Source of the DNA: a virus
Reading direction: 5' to 3' (one strand)
IMG/VR virus record: IMGVR_UViG_3300032084_001178
Span: 1-27,685 of that record
Length of the DNA stretch: 27,685 nucleotides
The notes under the pieces were generated by a model. It did not search any database and was not told where the DNA came from. It saw only the letters and a list, made by a program, of their open reading frames with translations. Of the stretch, positions 1 through 6,736 are shown one piece after another; position 1 is the stretch's first letter; the number at the start of each line of letters is the position of its first letter. The position numbers were made by a program, and so were the translations under genes.

Positions 1-254
1 GGTTTGTAGACTTCGCCAGTCTTTTTATCAACAAAAGCATGAATAGAACGGGAACCAGCACCAGTTTCCATCCAGATCTTGTGATACTTACGTCCACCAT
101 CAATGTAGAACTTGTAGTCGCTGGTGCCACCATTGTTGCGACGTTTGAAGTTATCAAGCAGAGCATCACACAGCATCAGGCAATACTTACGGATGTTAAG
201 CTGAATAGTGTTTTGTGCATCCTGTTGAGCAGCGAAGTCAGCAAGTGCAGTCAT
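1..254 (-). CDS. Small conserved cyanophage protein, 3' end outside window
   Basis: Reading frame opens with ATG at 254 (MTALADFAAQ...) and runs without a stop to the window edge (84 codons visible). It is preceded by AAGGGA about 8 nt before the ATG, a good ribosome-binding site. The visible part is polar with a basic segment (NFKRRNNGG) and ends ...HAFVDKKTGEVYK. No catalytic motif is evident. The sequence resembles a small hypothetical protein that I recall from many cyanomyoviruses; function unknown. A candidate promoter lies just upstream (280-308), giving a leader of about 19 nt. The real length cannot be judged because the C-terminus is missing. Confidence 0.75.
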   Translation of the reverse strand, partial: MTALADFAAQQDAQNTIQLNIRKYCLMLCDALLDNFKRRNNGGTSDYKFYIDGGRKYHKIWMETGAGSRSIHAFVDKKTGEVYK

Positions 255-279
255 GTGGTCATCCCTTGAGAACATGGCC

Positions 280-308
280 AATATACAGCAGCCACAGCAC
301 CATGGGGA
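280..308 (-). promoter_or_regulatory. Candidate sigma70-type promoter for the small cyanophage gene
   Basis: TATATT at 285-280 on the minus strand is placed to give a leader of about 19 nt carrying the AAGGGA site. The -35 position at 17-bp spacing (TCCCCA) matches TTGACA at only three positions, so the case rests on the -10 and on GTATATTGGCCATGT, which matches the start region of the stronger promoter at 6708-6736 at 14 of 15 positions. Confidence 0.4.
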
Positions 309-332
309 GAATGGTGTGCAGCTCAACAACTG

Positions 333-1070
333 TCACGCGATAACTTGATTTTCTGGAATTAAGTGCATATATTTTCTCATGATATTGTAACGCTTTTGTC
401 TGAATAAAACATGAGGATCATACACATATTCATCCAATTTATCACATATTGGTTCATCATGCTTATCGGCAAGTTCTCCCCAATAATTCCATTCTCTCAA
501 ATCACCTAAGTTGTGTATGTAGCTGGTTGTCCAGAATACCATTGCAAGACGATCTCCGCGTGTTACTTCATTCACACGATGACCAATACCAGTCTCATAA
601 GTTATACCCCATCCAGCCTCTAATTTGAATTGAACTTCTTTACCATCCAACCAAAAAATCAATTCTCCACCATCATATTCCGATGGGTCATTCATAAAAA
701 TAGTCGTACTGAAATGACCATTATCAACCATGTCAAAATGTGGTTTGTAAAATCCTCCGGTTGGAGTTTTGGTAATCAATGGAGATGTGCTTTTCTTTGG
801 ATATGTGAAACGAACAAACTCTTTATTACCGTCAATGGCAGGCCAAATCCTGGTATTATTCAACTCTACATTTTCTGGTAGTTGATAATTTCTTTTTATC
901 TTAGACTTATCTCTGTTAGATTCTGGTGGAGCAATAAGTGATACTTTACCATCTATCCAATCAAAGTCTGTCGTTGCATCATCAACCATATCATTTATAT
1001 CTTTAACTAGAGACTTAATCTCCCATTTAGTAAAGAACTTAGAAATATGAAATCTTGTAGATAGTGTCAT
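333..1070 (-). CDS. 2OG-Fe(II) oxygenase, PiuC/PKHD-type
   Basis: Predicted non-haem iron dioxygenase using 2-oxoglutarate and O2 to hydroxylate an unknown substrate, of 245 aa. The double-stranded beta-helix motif is complete: H111-x-D113 (in YKPHFDMV), distal H164 (GIGHRVNEV) and R171 (TRGDR) for the 2OG carboxylate, followed by LAMVFW. The stretch YDGGELIFW between them is typical of the PKHD-type group. The frame can be extended to a TTG at 1079, but the ATG at 1070 overlaps the upstream stop as ATGA, so I choose it; there is no Shine-Dalgarno sequence and translation is probably coupled. It is the last gene of the helicase-led operon. The substrate (protein, nucleobase or small molecule) cannot be read from the sequence. 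Confidence 0.88.
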   Translation of the reverse strand: MTLSTRFHISKFFTKWEIKSLVKDINDMVDDATTDFDWIDGKVSLIAPPESNRDKSKIKRNYQLPENVELNNTRIWPAIDGNKEFVRFTYPKKSTSPLITKTPTGGFYKPHFDMVDNGHFSTTIFMNDPSEYDGGELIFWLDGKEVQFKLEAGWGITYETGIGHRVNEVTRGDRLAMVFWTTSYIHNLGDLREWNYWGELADKHDEPICDKLDEYVYDPHVLFRQKRYNIMRKYMHLIPENQVIA

Positions 1071-2266
1071 TTGAACCAAGTAACTAATGAATAACGTGTA
1101 CCACTGGTGACAGGCATCACACGATGAGAAAATACAAAGTTTGATGGAAATGCTACGATAGATCCTTTCTTAAGTTTTGGAATATAACTTCCATACAAGA
1201 AAGCAAGATCTCCGCCTTCAAAATCATCTGGATCACTCAACAATGCAACCATTGAAAGTTCTCTGTGCTGTCGAGTTCCTGAATCAGCATGACAAACATA
1301 TTGTCCTCCAACATCATATCTCAACAGGAAATATCCTTCATCAGCTTGAACATCAACGAAGTCGTATAGTTTAGCATACTCTTGCGAAACTTTATTTACT
1401 GCTTCATACAAACTCATGTCAATAAGTTTTGCCGCATCATCTTTGAGTCTACTGATTTCCAGAATATCATTAACTCTTTGTTTTGATTTTTTATTGCCAT
1501 CCATTTCATCACCAGCAGTTAAAGCTGGAGTCCATGCTTTATGGTCTCTATCAAAATACTCAACAATATGGTCACAAAGATCTGGATCTATTGCATCATG
1601 AACTACATGAATATAATCTGATACTAATACTTCAGTCTTTCCGTATTTTGGTTTGTTGCACCGCCATCCAAGATCTATGAGTTCATTTCGCAATATCTTT
1701 GATCGTATTCTTCCTTCATGACATTTAATATCAGGAACGAAAACATCATCATTTACAAGTCTTGCACCATAACTATTCTCTCTCACATAATGTAAGAAGA
1801 ATGCAGTGTAATTATTTCCCTCAAACTTCTCTCTCCAATGCTCATTGTGAACGCCAAGAAAAATCAATGCGTCTCCAATTTCCAACTCAATTTCTTGAGG
1901 ATTATTGTCCCAATCTTCGATGTAAATTGGCCAATCATGATCTTTATTAAGTATTACACTCACAGATATTTCACATGCTGGTCTGTCAATGTGTTTTTTT
2001 AATTCCTCACCATTGCCATACACTCTAGAATATGAATATGTTGGTAAGAGAGGCTCTTCTACGAGGAGAGATAGTTTATCTAAATTATCAGACAATTCTT
2101 TCTCTGCTAGTGCATACTTATATTTTGCTGGTGATTGTGGACATTGACCATCTGGTTCCCACTCTTCACAATCTTTCAATACTTGTTGATAAAGAAAATC
2201 TGCATGTTCCGCGCTAATAAAATTAGGAACATGCAGATAGTTTTTAGAAAGTAAATCAGCGTTCAT
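1067..2266 (-). CDS. Tandem two-domain 2OG-Fe(II) oxygenase
   Basis: A 399-aa protein made of two dioxygenase units. The N-terminal unit (about 10-165) has H92-x-D94 in KKHIDRP, then a GVHNEHWRE segment with H140/H143 as candidates for the distal iron ligand, and ends FFLHYV. The C-terminal unit (about 215-399) has the textbook PKHD pattern: H326-x-D328 (CHADSG), FEGGDLAF, H381 (SHRVMPVTSG) and R391, ending YSLVTWF. Each unit alone is the size of a normal phage 2OG oxygenase, so this is a fusion or internal duplication, though the two halves are quite divergent. It starts 27 nt after the 46-aa gene without a clear ribosome-binding site and overlaps the next oxygenase gene by ATGA. Iron and 2OG use are inferred from the motifs; the substrate is unknown. 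Confidence 0.87.
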   Translation of the reverse strand: MNADLLSKNYLHVPNFISAEHADFLYQQVLKDCEEWEPDGQCPQSPAKYKYALAEKELSDNLDKLSLLVEEPLLPTYSYSRVYGNGEELKKHIDRPACEISVSVILNKDHDWPIYIEDWDNNPQEIELEIGDALIFLGVHNEHWREKFEGNNYTAFFLHYVRENSYGARLVNDDVFVPDIKCHEGRIRSKILRNELIDLGWRCNKPKYGKTEVLVSDYIHVVHDAIDPDLCDHIVEYFDRDHKAWTPALTAGDEMDGNKKSKQRVNDILEISRLKDDAAKLIDMSLYEAVNKVSQEYAKLYDFVDVQADEGYFLLRYDVGGQYVCHADSGTRQHRELSMVALLSDPDDFEGGDLAFLYGSYIPKLKKGSIVAFPSNFVFSHRVMPVTSGTRYSLVTWFK

Positions 2267-2293
2267 GACAAAGATAAGATTTTAATTTTTAGA

Positions 2294-2434
2294 TTAGTGG
2301 GAGTGAACTACACCACTGGCATGAACATGTGGAATAGCACTGTTATAGATGTGGAATGACCCATGTTGAAGTCCTGCGCCAAGCAAAGCTCCTGCAACAA
2401 TTAAAGGAGCAAATCTTAAGATTCTCAAAGCCAT
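2294..2434 (-). CDS. 46-aa membrane-segment protein with His-rich tail
   Basis: The ORF starts MALRILRFAP, has a hydrophobic stretch at residues 8-22 rich in L, A, G, V and I, and a C-terminal tail containing HGSFH, HVHASG and HSH, with seven His in the last 23 residues. It starts 5 nt after the stop of the 44-aa gene (TAG then ATG at 2434) and fills the space before the two-domain oxygenase gene. The tight spacing, the single helix and the resemblance in plan to the preceding mini-gene argue that it is real. A late-promoter-like CATAAATA (2460-2467) sits 25 nt upstream. No family recognised; metal binding by the tail is inference. Confidence 0.6.
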   Translation of the reverse strand: MALRILRFAPLIVAGALLGAGLQHGSFHIYNSAIPHVHASGVVHSH

Positions 2435-2439
2435 GAATA

Positions 2440-2574
2440 CTATTGTTGAATGACTGGTGTATTTATGTGAGAATGTTCGTGAGTGTCAAAAAACATCTGA
2501 TGAGTAGATTCCCACAAAACAACAGATGCGACTGCAATTAAAATGTATTCAGATAATTTATAGAATTTTTTCAT
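2440..2574 (-). CDS. 44-aa single-helix membrane protein with HEHSH tail
   Basis: The ATG at 2574 overlaps the stop of the upstream oxygenase gene as ATGA, the same coupling used elsewhere in this operon, which supports it as a gene. The product begins MKKFYKLSEY, has a hydrophobic helix at about residues 10-22 (ILIAVASVVLW), and a polar tail containing HQMFFDTHEHSH. Predicted topology is a basic N-terminus in the cytoplasm and the His tail on the far side. Function unknown. Its neighbours are iron-dependent oxygenases, so a role with iron or another metal is possible but unproven. Confidence 0.65.
   Translation of the reverse strand: MKKFYKLSEYILIAVASVVLWESTHQMFFDTHEHSHINTPVIQQ
2460..2467 (-). 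promoter_or_regulatory. T4-like late promoter octamer (candidate)
   Basis: CATAAATA followed by C, read on the minus strand, lies 25 nt before the ATG of the 46-aa gene. It fits the NATAAATA late element known from T4 and cyanomyoviruses. It lies inside the 44-aa gene and could allow late expression of the last three genes. Such octamers also occur by chance in AT-rich DNA. Confidence 0.35.
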
Positions 2575-3224
2575 GGATTTGGTTTCTTAAATGGTTCGTT
2601 AAAAGTTTTGTCATATAGCCAACCAGTGACTATGTATTTTGTTTCCGTTTTAGGAGGAAATCCTCTATGTAAGTATGTCCAGGTAGCAGGAAACAATAAC
2701 AGTTTACCACATTCTGGTTGGATTTTGGTGCCATCAATGAACTCAGTGTATCCATCCTCTTTTATATCATTTAGATACCAAATAAAAGTGAGTAGTCTGA
2801 CACCAAACTCTTTTTCAAGATTGTAATCCGTGTGCCAATGATAATATCCTCCAGGTTTTGTTCTCTGTATTTGATAACCTCTATCCACAAATGGTGGCAT
2901 ACTCCAAAAGTATCCACTTTCAGGATGGCAAAATCTATCACACCAATCATCAAGACCTTTATTTAAAGCCGTGTAGAAAACCTTGTCTTCATCTTTCCAA
3001 TTATTTGTTGAGATAAAAAGATCATCTGAGGTTTTTATAGTTTGATCTACAATCCATTTTGTACCAATAGATCCAGGAGCAACGTCTGGATCGTTTTCAA
3101 ACTTTTCAATACAGTGTTCGCAAAAATCTCTATCAAGGTTATTTGGGTATGTGAGAATAAAATCACTAGAGGCAAATTGCTGTTTTTCCTCTAATGGAGC
3201 ATTTTTAGTTTTGAACCGAGGCAT
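2571..3224 (-). CDS. 2OG-Fe(II) oxygenase, prolyl-4-hydroxylase-like
   Basis: A 217-aa dioxygenase. Iron ligands H131-x-D133 occur in YYHWHTDY and H186 in YLHRGFPP; K196, ten residues after the distal His in ETKYIVTGW, takes the 2OG-binding position as Lys, as in prolyl-4-hydroxylase-type enzymes, whereas the PKHD-type neighbours use Arg. LLTFIWYLND and GKLLLFPATW are the expected core strands. The start overlaps the deaminase gene by 20 nt and has GAAGG about 9 nt upstream. It is followed by the 44-aa mini-gene through an ATGA overlap. The substrate is unknown; cyanophages commonly carry several 2OG oxygenases. Confidence 0.88.
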   Translation of the reverse strand: MPRFKTKNAPLEEKQQFASSDFILTYPNNLDRDFCEHCIEKFENDPDVAPGSIGTKWIVDQTIKTSDDLFISTNNWKDEDKVFYTALNKGLDDWCDRFCHPESGYFWSMPPFVDRGYQIQRTKPGGYYHWHTDYNLEKEFGVRLLTFIWYLNDIKEDGYTEFIDGTKIQPECGKLLLFPATWTYLHRGFPPKTETKYIVTGWLYDKTFNEPFKKPNP

Positions 3225-3591
3225 ATAAAAAACCTTCGTTAGTGCTGTAATATACGTTAGTTATACCTGCTTCTTTGATAGCCATTTCACAGATAGGACA
3301 TGGTTTTGCCATGCGTAATTTGCCTTGGGGATTGACCCTTGCAACAACTATTGTATCACATTCTTTCTTTGCTTTCACAAGAGCTGAAACCTCTGCATGT
3401 AGATAAATCTTTTCCCGTAGACCAACACGTTCAGCAAGACTTGCCTGCAATGGATGAGTCTTTTTATCTTTATTGACTCCAATGCTAACAACCTCATTCT
3501 TCTTAAGTAGAATAGCACCAACCTGTTTGCTTGAGTCGGACATCTCCGCAACACAAATAGCTTTGTCAAAGAACTTTTCGTCAATCGGCAT
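3205..3591 (-). CDS. Cytidine/dCMP deaminase-like zinc enzyme
   Basis: A 128-aa protein with the zinc-dependent deaminase signature: H65-A-E67 (YLHAEVSAL), where the Glu is the proton shuttle, and P97-C98-P99-I100-C101 (KPCPICEMAI) for the other two zinc ligands. The spacing and length fit the small cytidine/deoxycytidylate deaminase superfamily. A role in pyrimidine nucleotide supply is likely, but tRNA or free-base substrates are not excluded. The N-terminal part (VAEMSDSSKQVGAILLKKNEVVSIG) is the usual first beta-hairpin. It overlaps the upstream oxygenase by 11 nt and the downstream one by 20 nt, so it is translated within the oxygenase operon. Confidence 0.85.
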   Translation of the reverse strand: MPIDEKFFDKAICVAEMSDSSKQVGAILLKKNEVVSIGVNKDKKTHPLQASLAERVGLREKIYLHAEVSALVKAKKECDTIVVARVNPQGKLRMAKPCPICEMAIKEAGITNVYYSTNEGFLYASVQN

Positions 3592-4147
3592 TGAAGTTGA
3601 AGTTAATTACAGAGCGAAGGTTGTTACTAGGTTGACTGCTAGCATGAAAGTGGTTCCCATCAAATATGATATATTTTCCCTTTTCAGGTTCTATCTCTTG
3701 CATGATAGTGCAACTATTCTTTATAGTACCATCATACTTCTCTTCAAAGAAATATGTTGGGCCGTCACTATCATTGACATAGTATAGTAGAACTGTGTGC
3801 TTATCAGTAGAGTCAACATGTGGGGTATGCCACATATAATCAACATCTCTAGGTAGGAGCATGTTGATCTTAATTCTTGATAAAAGTTCCTCGTCTAAGT
3901 TAAGTTCCCTAATGATAGGTCTACAAAAATTGTAGTATATCCAAGTATCAGACTCAAATTCATTATCGCAGAATACTGGACGGACAAGCTGCGGACCTTC
4001 ACCCGCATTTTGAGTAAAAATGATAGCGGGATCGTCTGGTGGTGCAAGAGAGGTTTCCGTATCCAGAAGCCATTGGATTTTTGCATCTTTCATAATAGCA
4101 GTCTCAATATAGTCTGCTAATTGAGAACTAACCCTTCCTATTTTCAT
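3581..4147 (-). CDS. 2OG-Fe(II) oxygenase
   Basis: A 188-aa dioxygenase with H110-x-D112 (HTPHVDST), a distal His in GNHFHASS (H168 most likely, H166 the alternative) and R178 (NLRSVINFNF) for 2OG binding. HTVLLYYVND and GKYIIFDG are the flanking core strands. It resembles short 2OG oxygenases that I associate with cyanomyoviruses and probably differs in substrate from the three others in this operon. The ATG overlaps the helicase stop by one base (TAATG), so it is coupled to helicase translation. Confidence 0.85.
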   Translation of the reverse strand: MKIGRVSSQLADYIETAIMKDAKIQWLLDTETSLAPPDDPAIIFTQNAGEGPQLVRPVFCDNEFESDTWIYYNFCRPIIRELNLDEELLSRIKINMLLPRDVDYMWHTPHVDSTDKHTVLLYYVNDSDGPTYFFEEKYDGTIKNSCTIMQEIEPEKGKYIIFDGNHFHASSQPSNNLRSVINFNFNAD

Positions 4148-5394
4148 TAAACGTAACCAACAGCGGGGACACCTTTGATAAAGATGGTATCAACAATGCT
4201 TTGCAGACGACGTGCAGTTGCTGCCTGAGACTTGCCATAGACAGGAACAGTGATGTGACCGCATGGTTTGCGATAGAATTGCATCTCACCAGCAGGAATA
4301 CGACCGGAAGCAATATCAGCAGCATCATCGTGATCAACACGAATGACACGGCCGATAGTCTGTGCCATCTCAATCACAGGCAGTTGGCGAAGAAGAACAG
4401 CGTGAGTCAGACCAGGCACGTTGATACCCTCAGACAGGATGCTGTAGTGAAACAGAACAAACTTGCGTGACTTGTCTTTACCCCATGCCTGAAGAGTTTC
4501 AAAGAACTGTTGACGAGTCACTTTGTTCTGATTAACATAAGCACCGTGCTTGCTAGTGATATGTAGCACGTCAAAGCCACGCTCACGCAGTTGATACAGA
4601 AGGTCAGATTTGCTGATGGTATTCCACAGCACGCGAGTATTAGGTGCAGCAACTAGAACTTTGCCGATACCTTTGATGTCATCGAGCACGTCAAGCACAG
4701 TGTCACGATCAACACGGTGAGCATTGTGCTTGTCACGGGTGACATCACGCTCATAAGGAACAATCTGAGGAGGAATGATGCTACCGTTGCTGATAAGCTC
4801 TGGAGCAGGAACATTCATGATTGTGTTACCGAACACAAGAGAGTTATTCATACCACGACCAGCACCATTGCGAGAGAACTTAGGAGTCGCAGTGAAGAAG
4901 TATGCGTTGTCAGCATCCATGGACGTTGCAGCTACACCGACAAAGTGAGCACGTTGAGTGGCATTGTGTGCCTCGTCAAAGTATGCAATGTTGACATCAA
5001 TGCCAGAATCAACAACACGACCAAGAGAATGATAGGTGGTGAAGATAAGTTCGTGAACACCAGCAGTCTTGCAAACCTCGTGATGGCACTCAATTTGTTG
5101 TGCTTTTGTGGTACGATTGCCAACAACGTCACCACTGTGAACGTGCAGAACACAGGCATCAACAACACCGTTGAGAGCAGCTGTGAACTCTTCAAACAGT
5201 TGAACAGCGAGCAGGATGCGAGGAGCAACCACAACGACAGTCTGACGCTCCTGAGAGGCGCTCAGACGACGCTTAAGATCTTCGATCATGATGAAAGTCT
5301 TGCCGCCGCCTGTAGGGCAGTAGATGGTGCCTTTGGAAGCAGACTCAAGGGCATCGAGAGCGCGTTGCTGGTGGGGGCGAAGAGTGATGGGCAT
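4147..5394 (-). CDS. uvsW: SF2 DNA helicase, UvsW-like
   Basis: A 415-aa ATP-dependent helicase of the UvsW/RecG-like SF2 type, which in T4 unwinds branched recombination and origin R-loop structures. Motifs in order: LRPHQQRAL near the N-terminus (Q-tip), Walker A PTGGGKT at 27-33, VVAPRILL (Ia) at about 55-62, DEAH at 140-143, TATP at 168-171, motif V SEGINVPGL at 321-329 and motif VI QTIGRVIR at 345-352. SD-like AGGA lies 5 nt before the ATG, and an extended -10 promoter (5416-5424) gives a leader of about 15 nt. G+C is clearly higher than in the oxygenase genes it leads (48% in 4561-4620). T4 UvsW is longer, so accessory domains may be reduced; the symbol is by family similarity. Confidence 0.85.
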   Translation of the reverse strand: MPITLRPHQQRALDALESASKGTIYCPTGGGKTFIMIEDLKRRLSASQERQTVVVVAPRILLAVQLFEEFTAALNGVVDACVLHVHSGDVVGNRTTKAQQIECHHEVCKTAGVHELIFTTYHSLGRVVDSGIDVNIAYFDEAHNATQRAHFVGVAATSMDADNAYFFTATPKFSRNGAGRGMNNSLVFGNTIMNVPAPELISNGSIIPPQIVPYERDVTRDKHNAHRVDRDTVLDVLDDIKGIGKVLVAAPNTRVLWNTISKSDLLYQLRERGFDVLHITSKHGAYVNQNKVTRQQFFETLQAWGKDKSRKFVLFHYSILSEGINVPGLTHAVLLRQLPVIEMAQTIGRVIRVDHDDAADIASGRIPAGEMQFYRKPCGHITVPVYGKSQAATARRLQSIVDTIFIKGVPAVGYV

Positions 5395-5415
5395 CGGTGT
5401 CCTGTTGATGTGGCC

Positions 5416-5424
5416 ATTATAGCA
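5416..5424 (-). promoter_or_regulatory. Extended -10 promoter of the helicase-oxygenase operon
   Basis: Minus-strand TGCTATAAT is a perfect extended -10 (TG-n-TATAAT). No convincing -35 is present, as is common for extended -10 promoters. Start of transcription is expected near 5409, leaving about 15 nt that contain AGGA before the helicase ATG. GGCCACAT follows the -10 directly, resembling other promoters in the window. Confidence 0.65.
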
Positions 5425-5427
5425 GAA

Positions 5428-5453
5428 TAGGGCCCCCTGTGAAGAGGGCCCTA
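5428..5453 (-). terminator. GGGCCC stem-loop between ParB-like gene and helicase promoter
   Basis: An 8-bp perfect stem (TAGGGCCC paired with GGGCCCTA) encloses a 10-nt loop (5436-5445). It follows the stop of the 388-aa gene by about 25 nt, the place for a terminator, but no U-run follows (TTCTGCT). It ends 4 nt before the TG of the helicase extended -10, so a role as operator or as a transcription pause site is equally possible. Confidence 0.5.
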
Positions 5454-5478
5454 CCAGTTGTCAGATTGTCACATGGAC

Positions 5479-6645
5479 TCAGGGTTGAGTCAGAGTGAGG
5501 CAATCACCTTGTGGGTTGAAAGTGATAGTTTCGCCGTACATATCGACGATGTTCTGTTCAGTAGGACGACCCTGATCTTTAGGGTCAGGCTTGATGTACT
5601 GTGCCTTAAATCCTGCGAGTTTGACTTGAATACGAGACTCATCAAACTCACCACAGTCATCGAAGATGCTCATGGCAAACTTCACCCAAATCTCCTTCTG
5701 CTCATTCCATTCAGCGATGAACTTGTCACGGAACTCTTCAAGATCCTCCACACGATTCTGGGAGTAACCTACAACCCAGACAGGAACTCCATACTTGATA
5801 GAGTTACTGATAGCACGAGCCCAGACGGACTTGTTGTTACCAGCACCAGAGCAATAGACGATGAATCCTTGCTTCTTGATGTCAGAAGCCGAGCGTCCAT
5901 CAATACCTTGCTTGGGTAGTCCTTGAGCAGAGATGAAACCATTCAGAGTGTTCTTACCGTGCCCAGTAGAGTTGTAGGTACGGAAGTTAGCGAAAGTTTC
6001 ACACTGAGACAGTGAAGCCTTAAGGATCTTACCACGTTGTTGTGGAGTCTTGTCAGCAGCAATGATGTCAATGAAAGAAGCGATTGCTTCCTCAGTGTTC
6101 TCAATCAGACCACGTTCCTTGGCATTGACAACCTCCTTCACTACGTCGGTAGTCTTCTGCTCCAACTGAGGATTACAGTGGTGGTTGCTCACATTACGAG
6201 CAACTACTTCGGCATACTCACTCTCATAAGAGTAGATGTCGAAGATGTAACACTCTTGACCCAAGATGTCAAGAGCAGCACCACGGTTGAAACCAGCTTG
6301 TGCTTTCAGACCATACTGACTAGCATTAGCAGCATCGAAACATGCGATGGGTGGTTGTGCATCAAGACGATAACCAATCGTCTCAAAGTTGTTAGCGAGG
6401 TTACGAACGTGCTCCGTTTCGTTGTTCTTATCACGGGGCTGTTCTGACTCATCATATCGTACAAACTGACGAGGGATGATATAGCGACCGAGAAACTCAG
6501 CACCAGGAAATTCCTTGGGAGGTGCAGCTTCAAGAGATTCCTGCAAGATTTCCTCAGTTAAACCGAGAGGGTTGTTACAGGTTAGCAACACTTTAGCCCA
6601 CATAGAGAGGACTTCAGCATTGACATTGGAAGTTGAAATGTTCAT
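5479..6645 (-). CDS. ParB-like domain protein of unknown role
   Basis: A 388-aa protein. Residues about 85-165 look like a ParB/sulfiredoxin-type fold: PPIACFDA, then LKAQAGFNRGAALDILG (113-129) in the place of the ParB G-x-R box, then CYIFDIYSYES and EVVARNVSNHH, comparable with the conserved A..EN..R segment. ParB-like domains bind CTP or act as small nucleases; which applies cannot be told. The C-terminal half (GFIVYCSGAGNNKSVWARAI, PVWVVGYSQN) matches no family I recognise. The gene has its own strong promoter and a hairpin leader, higher G+C than its AT-rich neighbours (47% in 5761-5820) and ends before a stem-loop. The ATG at 6645 has no Shine-Dalgarno; no better start is seen. Confidence 0.7.
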   Translation of the reverse strand: MNISTSNVNAEVLSMWAKVLLTCNNPLGLTEEILQESLEAAPPKEFPGAEFLGRYIIPRQFVRYDESEQPRDKNNETEHVRNLANNFETIGYRLDAQPPIACFDAANASQYGLKAQAGFNRGAALDILGQECYIFDIYSYESEYAEVVARNVSNHHCNPQLEQKTTDVVKEVVNAKERGLIENTEEAIASFIDIIAADKTPQQRGKILKASLSQCETFANFRTYNSTGHGKNTLNGFISAQGLPKQGIDGRSASDIKKQGFIVYCSGAGNNKSVWARAISNSIKYGVPVWVVGYSQNRVEDLEEFRDKFIAEWNEQKEIWVKFAMSIFDDCGEFDESRIQVKLAGFKAQYIKPDPKDQGRPTEQNIVDMYGETITFNPQGDCLTLTQP

Positions 6646-6664
6646 TAAATGAATAACAGTTGGA

Positions 6665-6704
6665 CATGTGACCTCGGGAGTTGAACTCCTGTCCCGATCA
6701 CATG
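6665..6704 (-). other. Hairpin at the 5' end of the ParB-like mRNA
   Basis: Minus strand CATGTGA (6704-6698), one unpaired base, CGGGA (6696-6692), a 12-nt loop containing AGGAG, TCCCG (6679-6675), three unpaired bases, TCACATG (6671-6665). That is 12 bp in two blocks. The predicted transcription start is near 6701, so the RNA would begin in the outer stem. The hairpin ends 19 nt before the ATG. Likely roles are mRNA stabilisation or control of translation. Confidence 0.65.
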
Positions 6705-6707
6705 GCT

Positions 6708-6736
6708 AATATACGATGGTTTGCCTGGCCTGTCAA
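6708..6736 (-). promoter_or_regulatory. Strong sigma70-type promoter of the ParB-like gene
   Basis: TTGACA at 6736-6731, a spacer of exactly 17 bp, and TATATT at 6713-6708, read on the minus strand. The -35 hexamer contains the TGA stop codon of the upstream 166-aa gene (6735-6733). Start expected near 6701. Confidence 0.8.

Noticed and set aside
39-269. 76-codon plus-strand open frame at the left edge
   Set aside because: The minus-strand frame here has a good ribosome-binding site, a candidate promoter and a product familiar from cyanophages.
4717-5430. 237-codon plus-strand open frame opposite the helicase gene
   Set aside because: It mirrors the complete helicase motif set on the minus strand, its translation has no recognisable domain, and it would run into the GGGCCC hairpin. 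It is a by-product of the codon use of the real gene.
6661-6704. Possible tRNA 3' half (a GAGTTCAACTC-like string followed by TCCA)
   Set aside because: The stem phase around TTC does not give a 5-bp T-arm, and the complementarity is a simple long hairpin. It is better explained as a leader hairpin.
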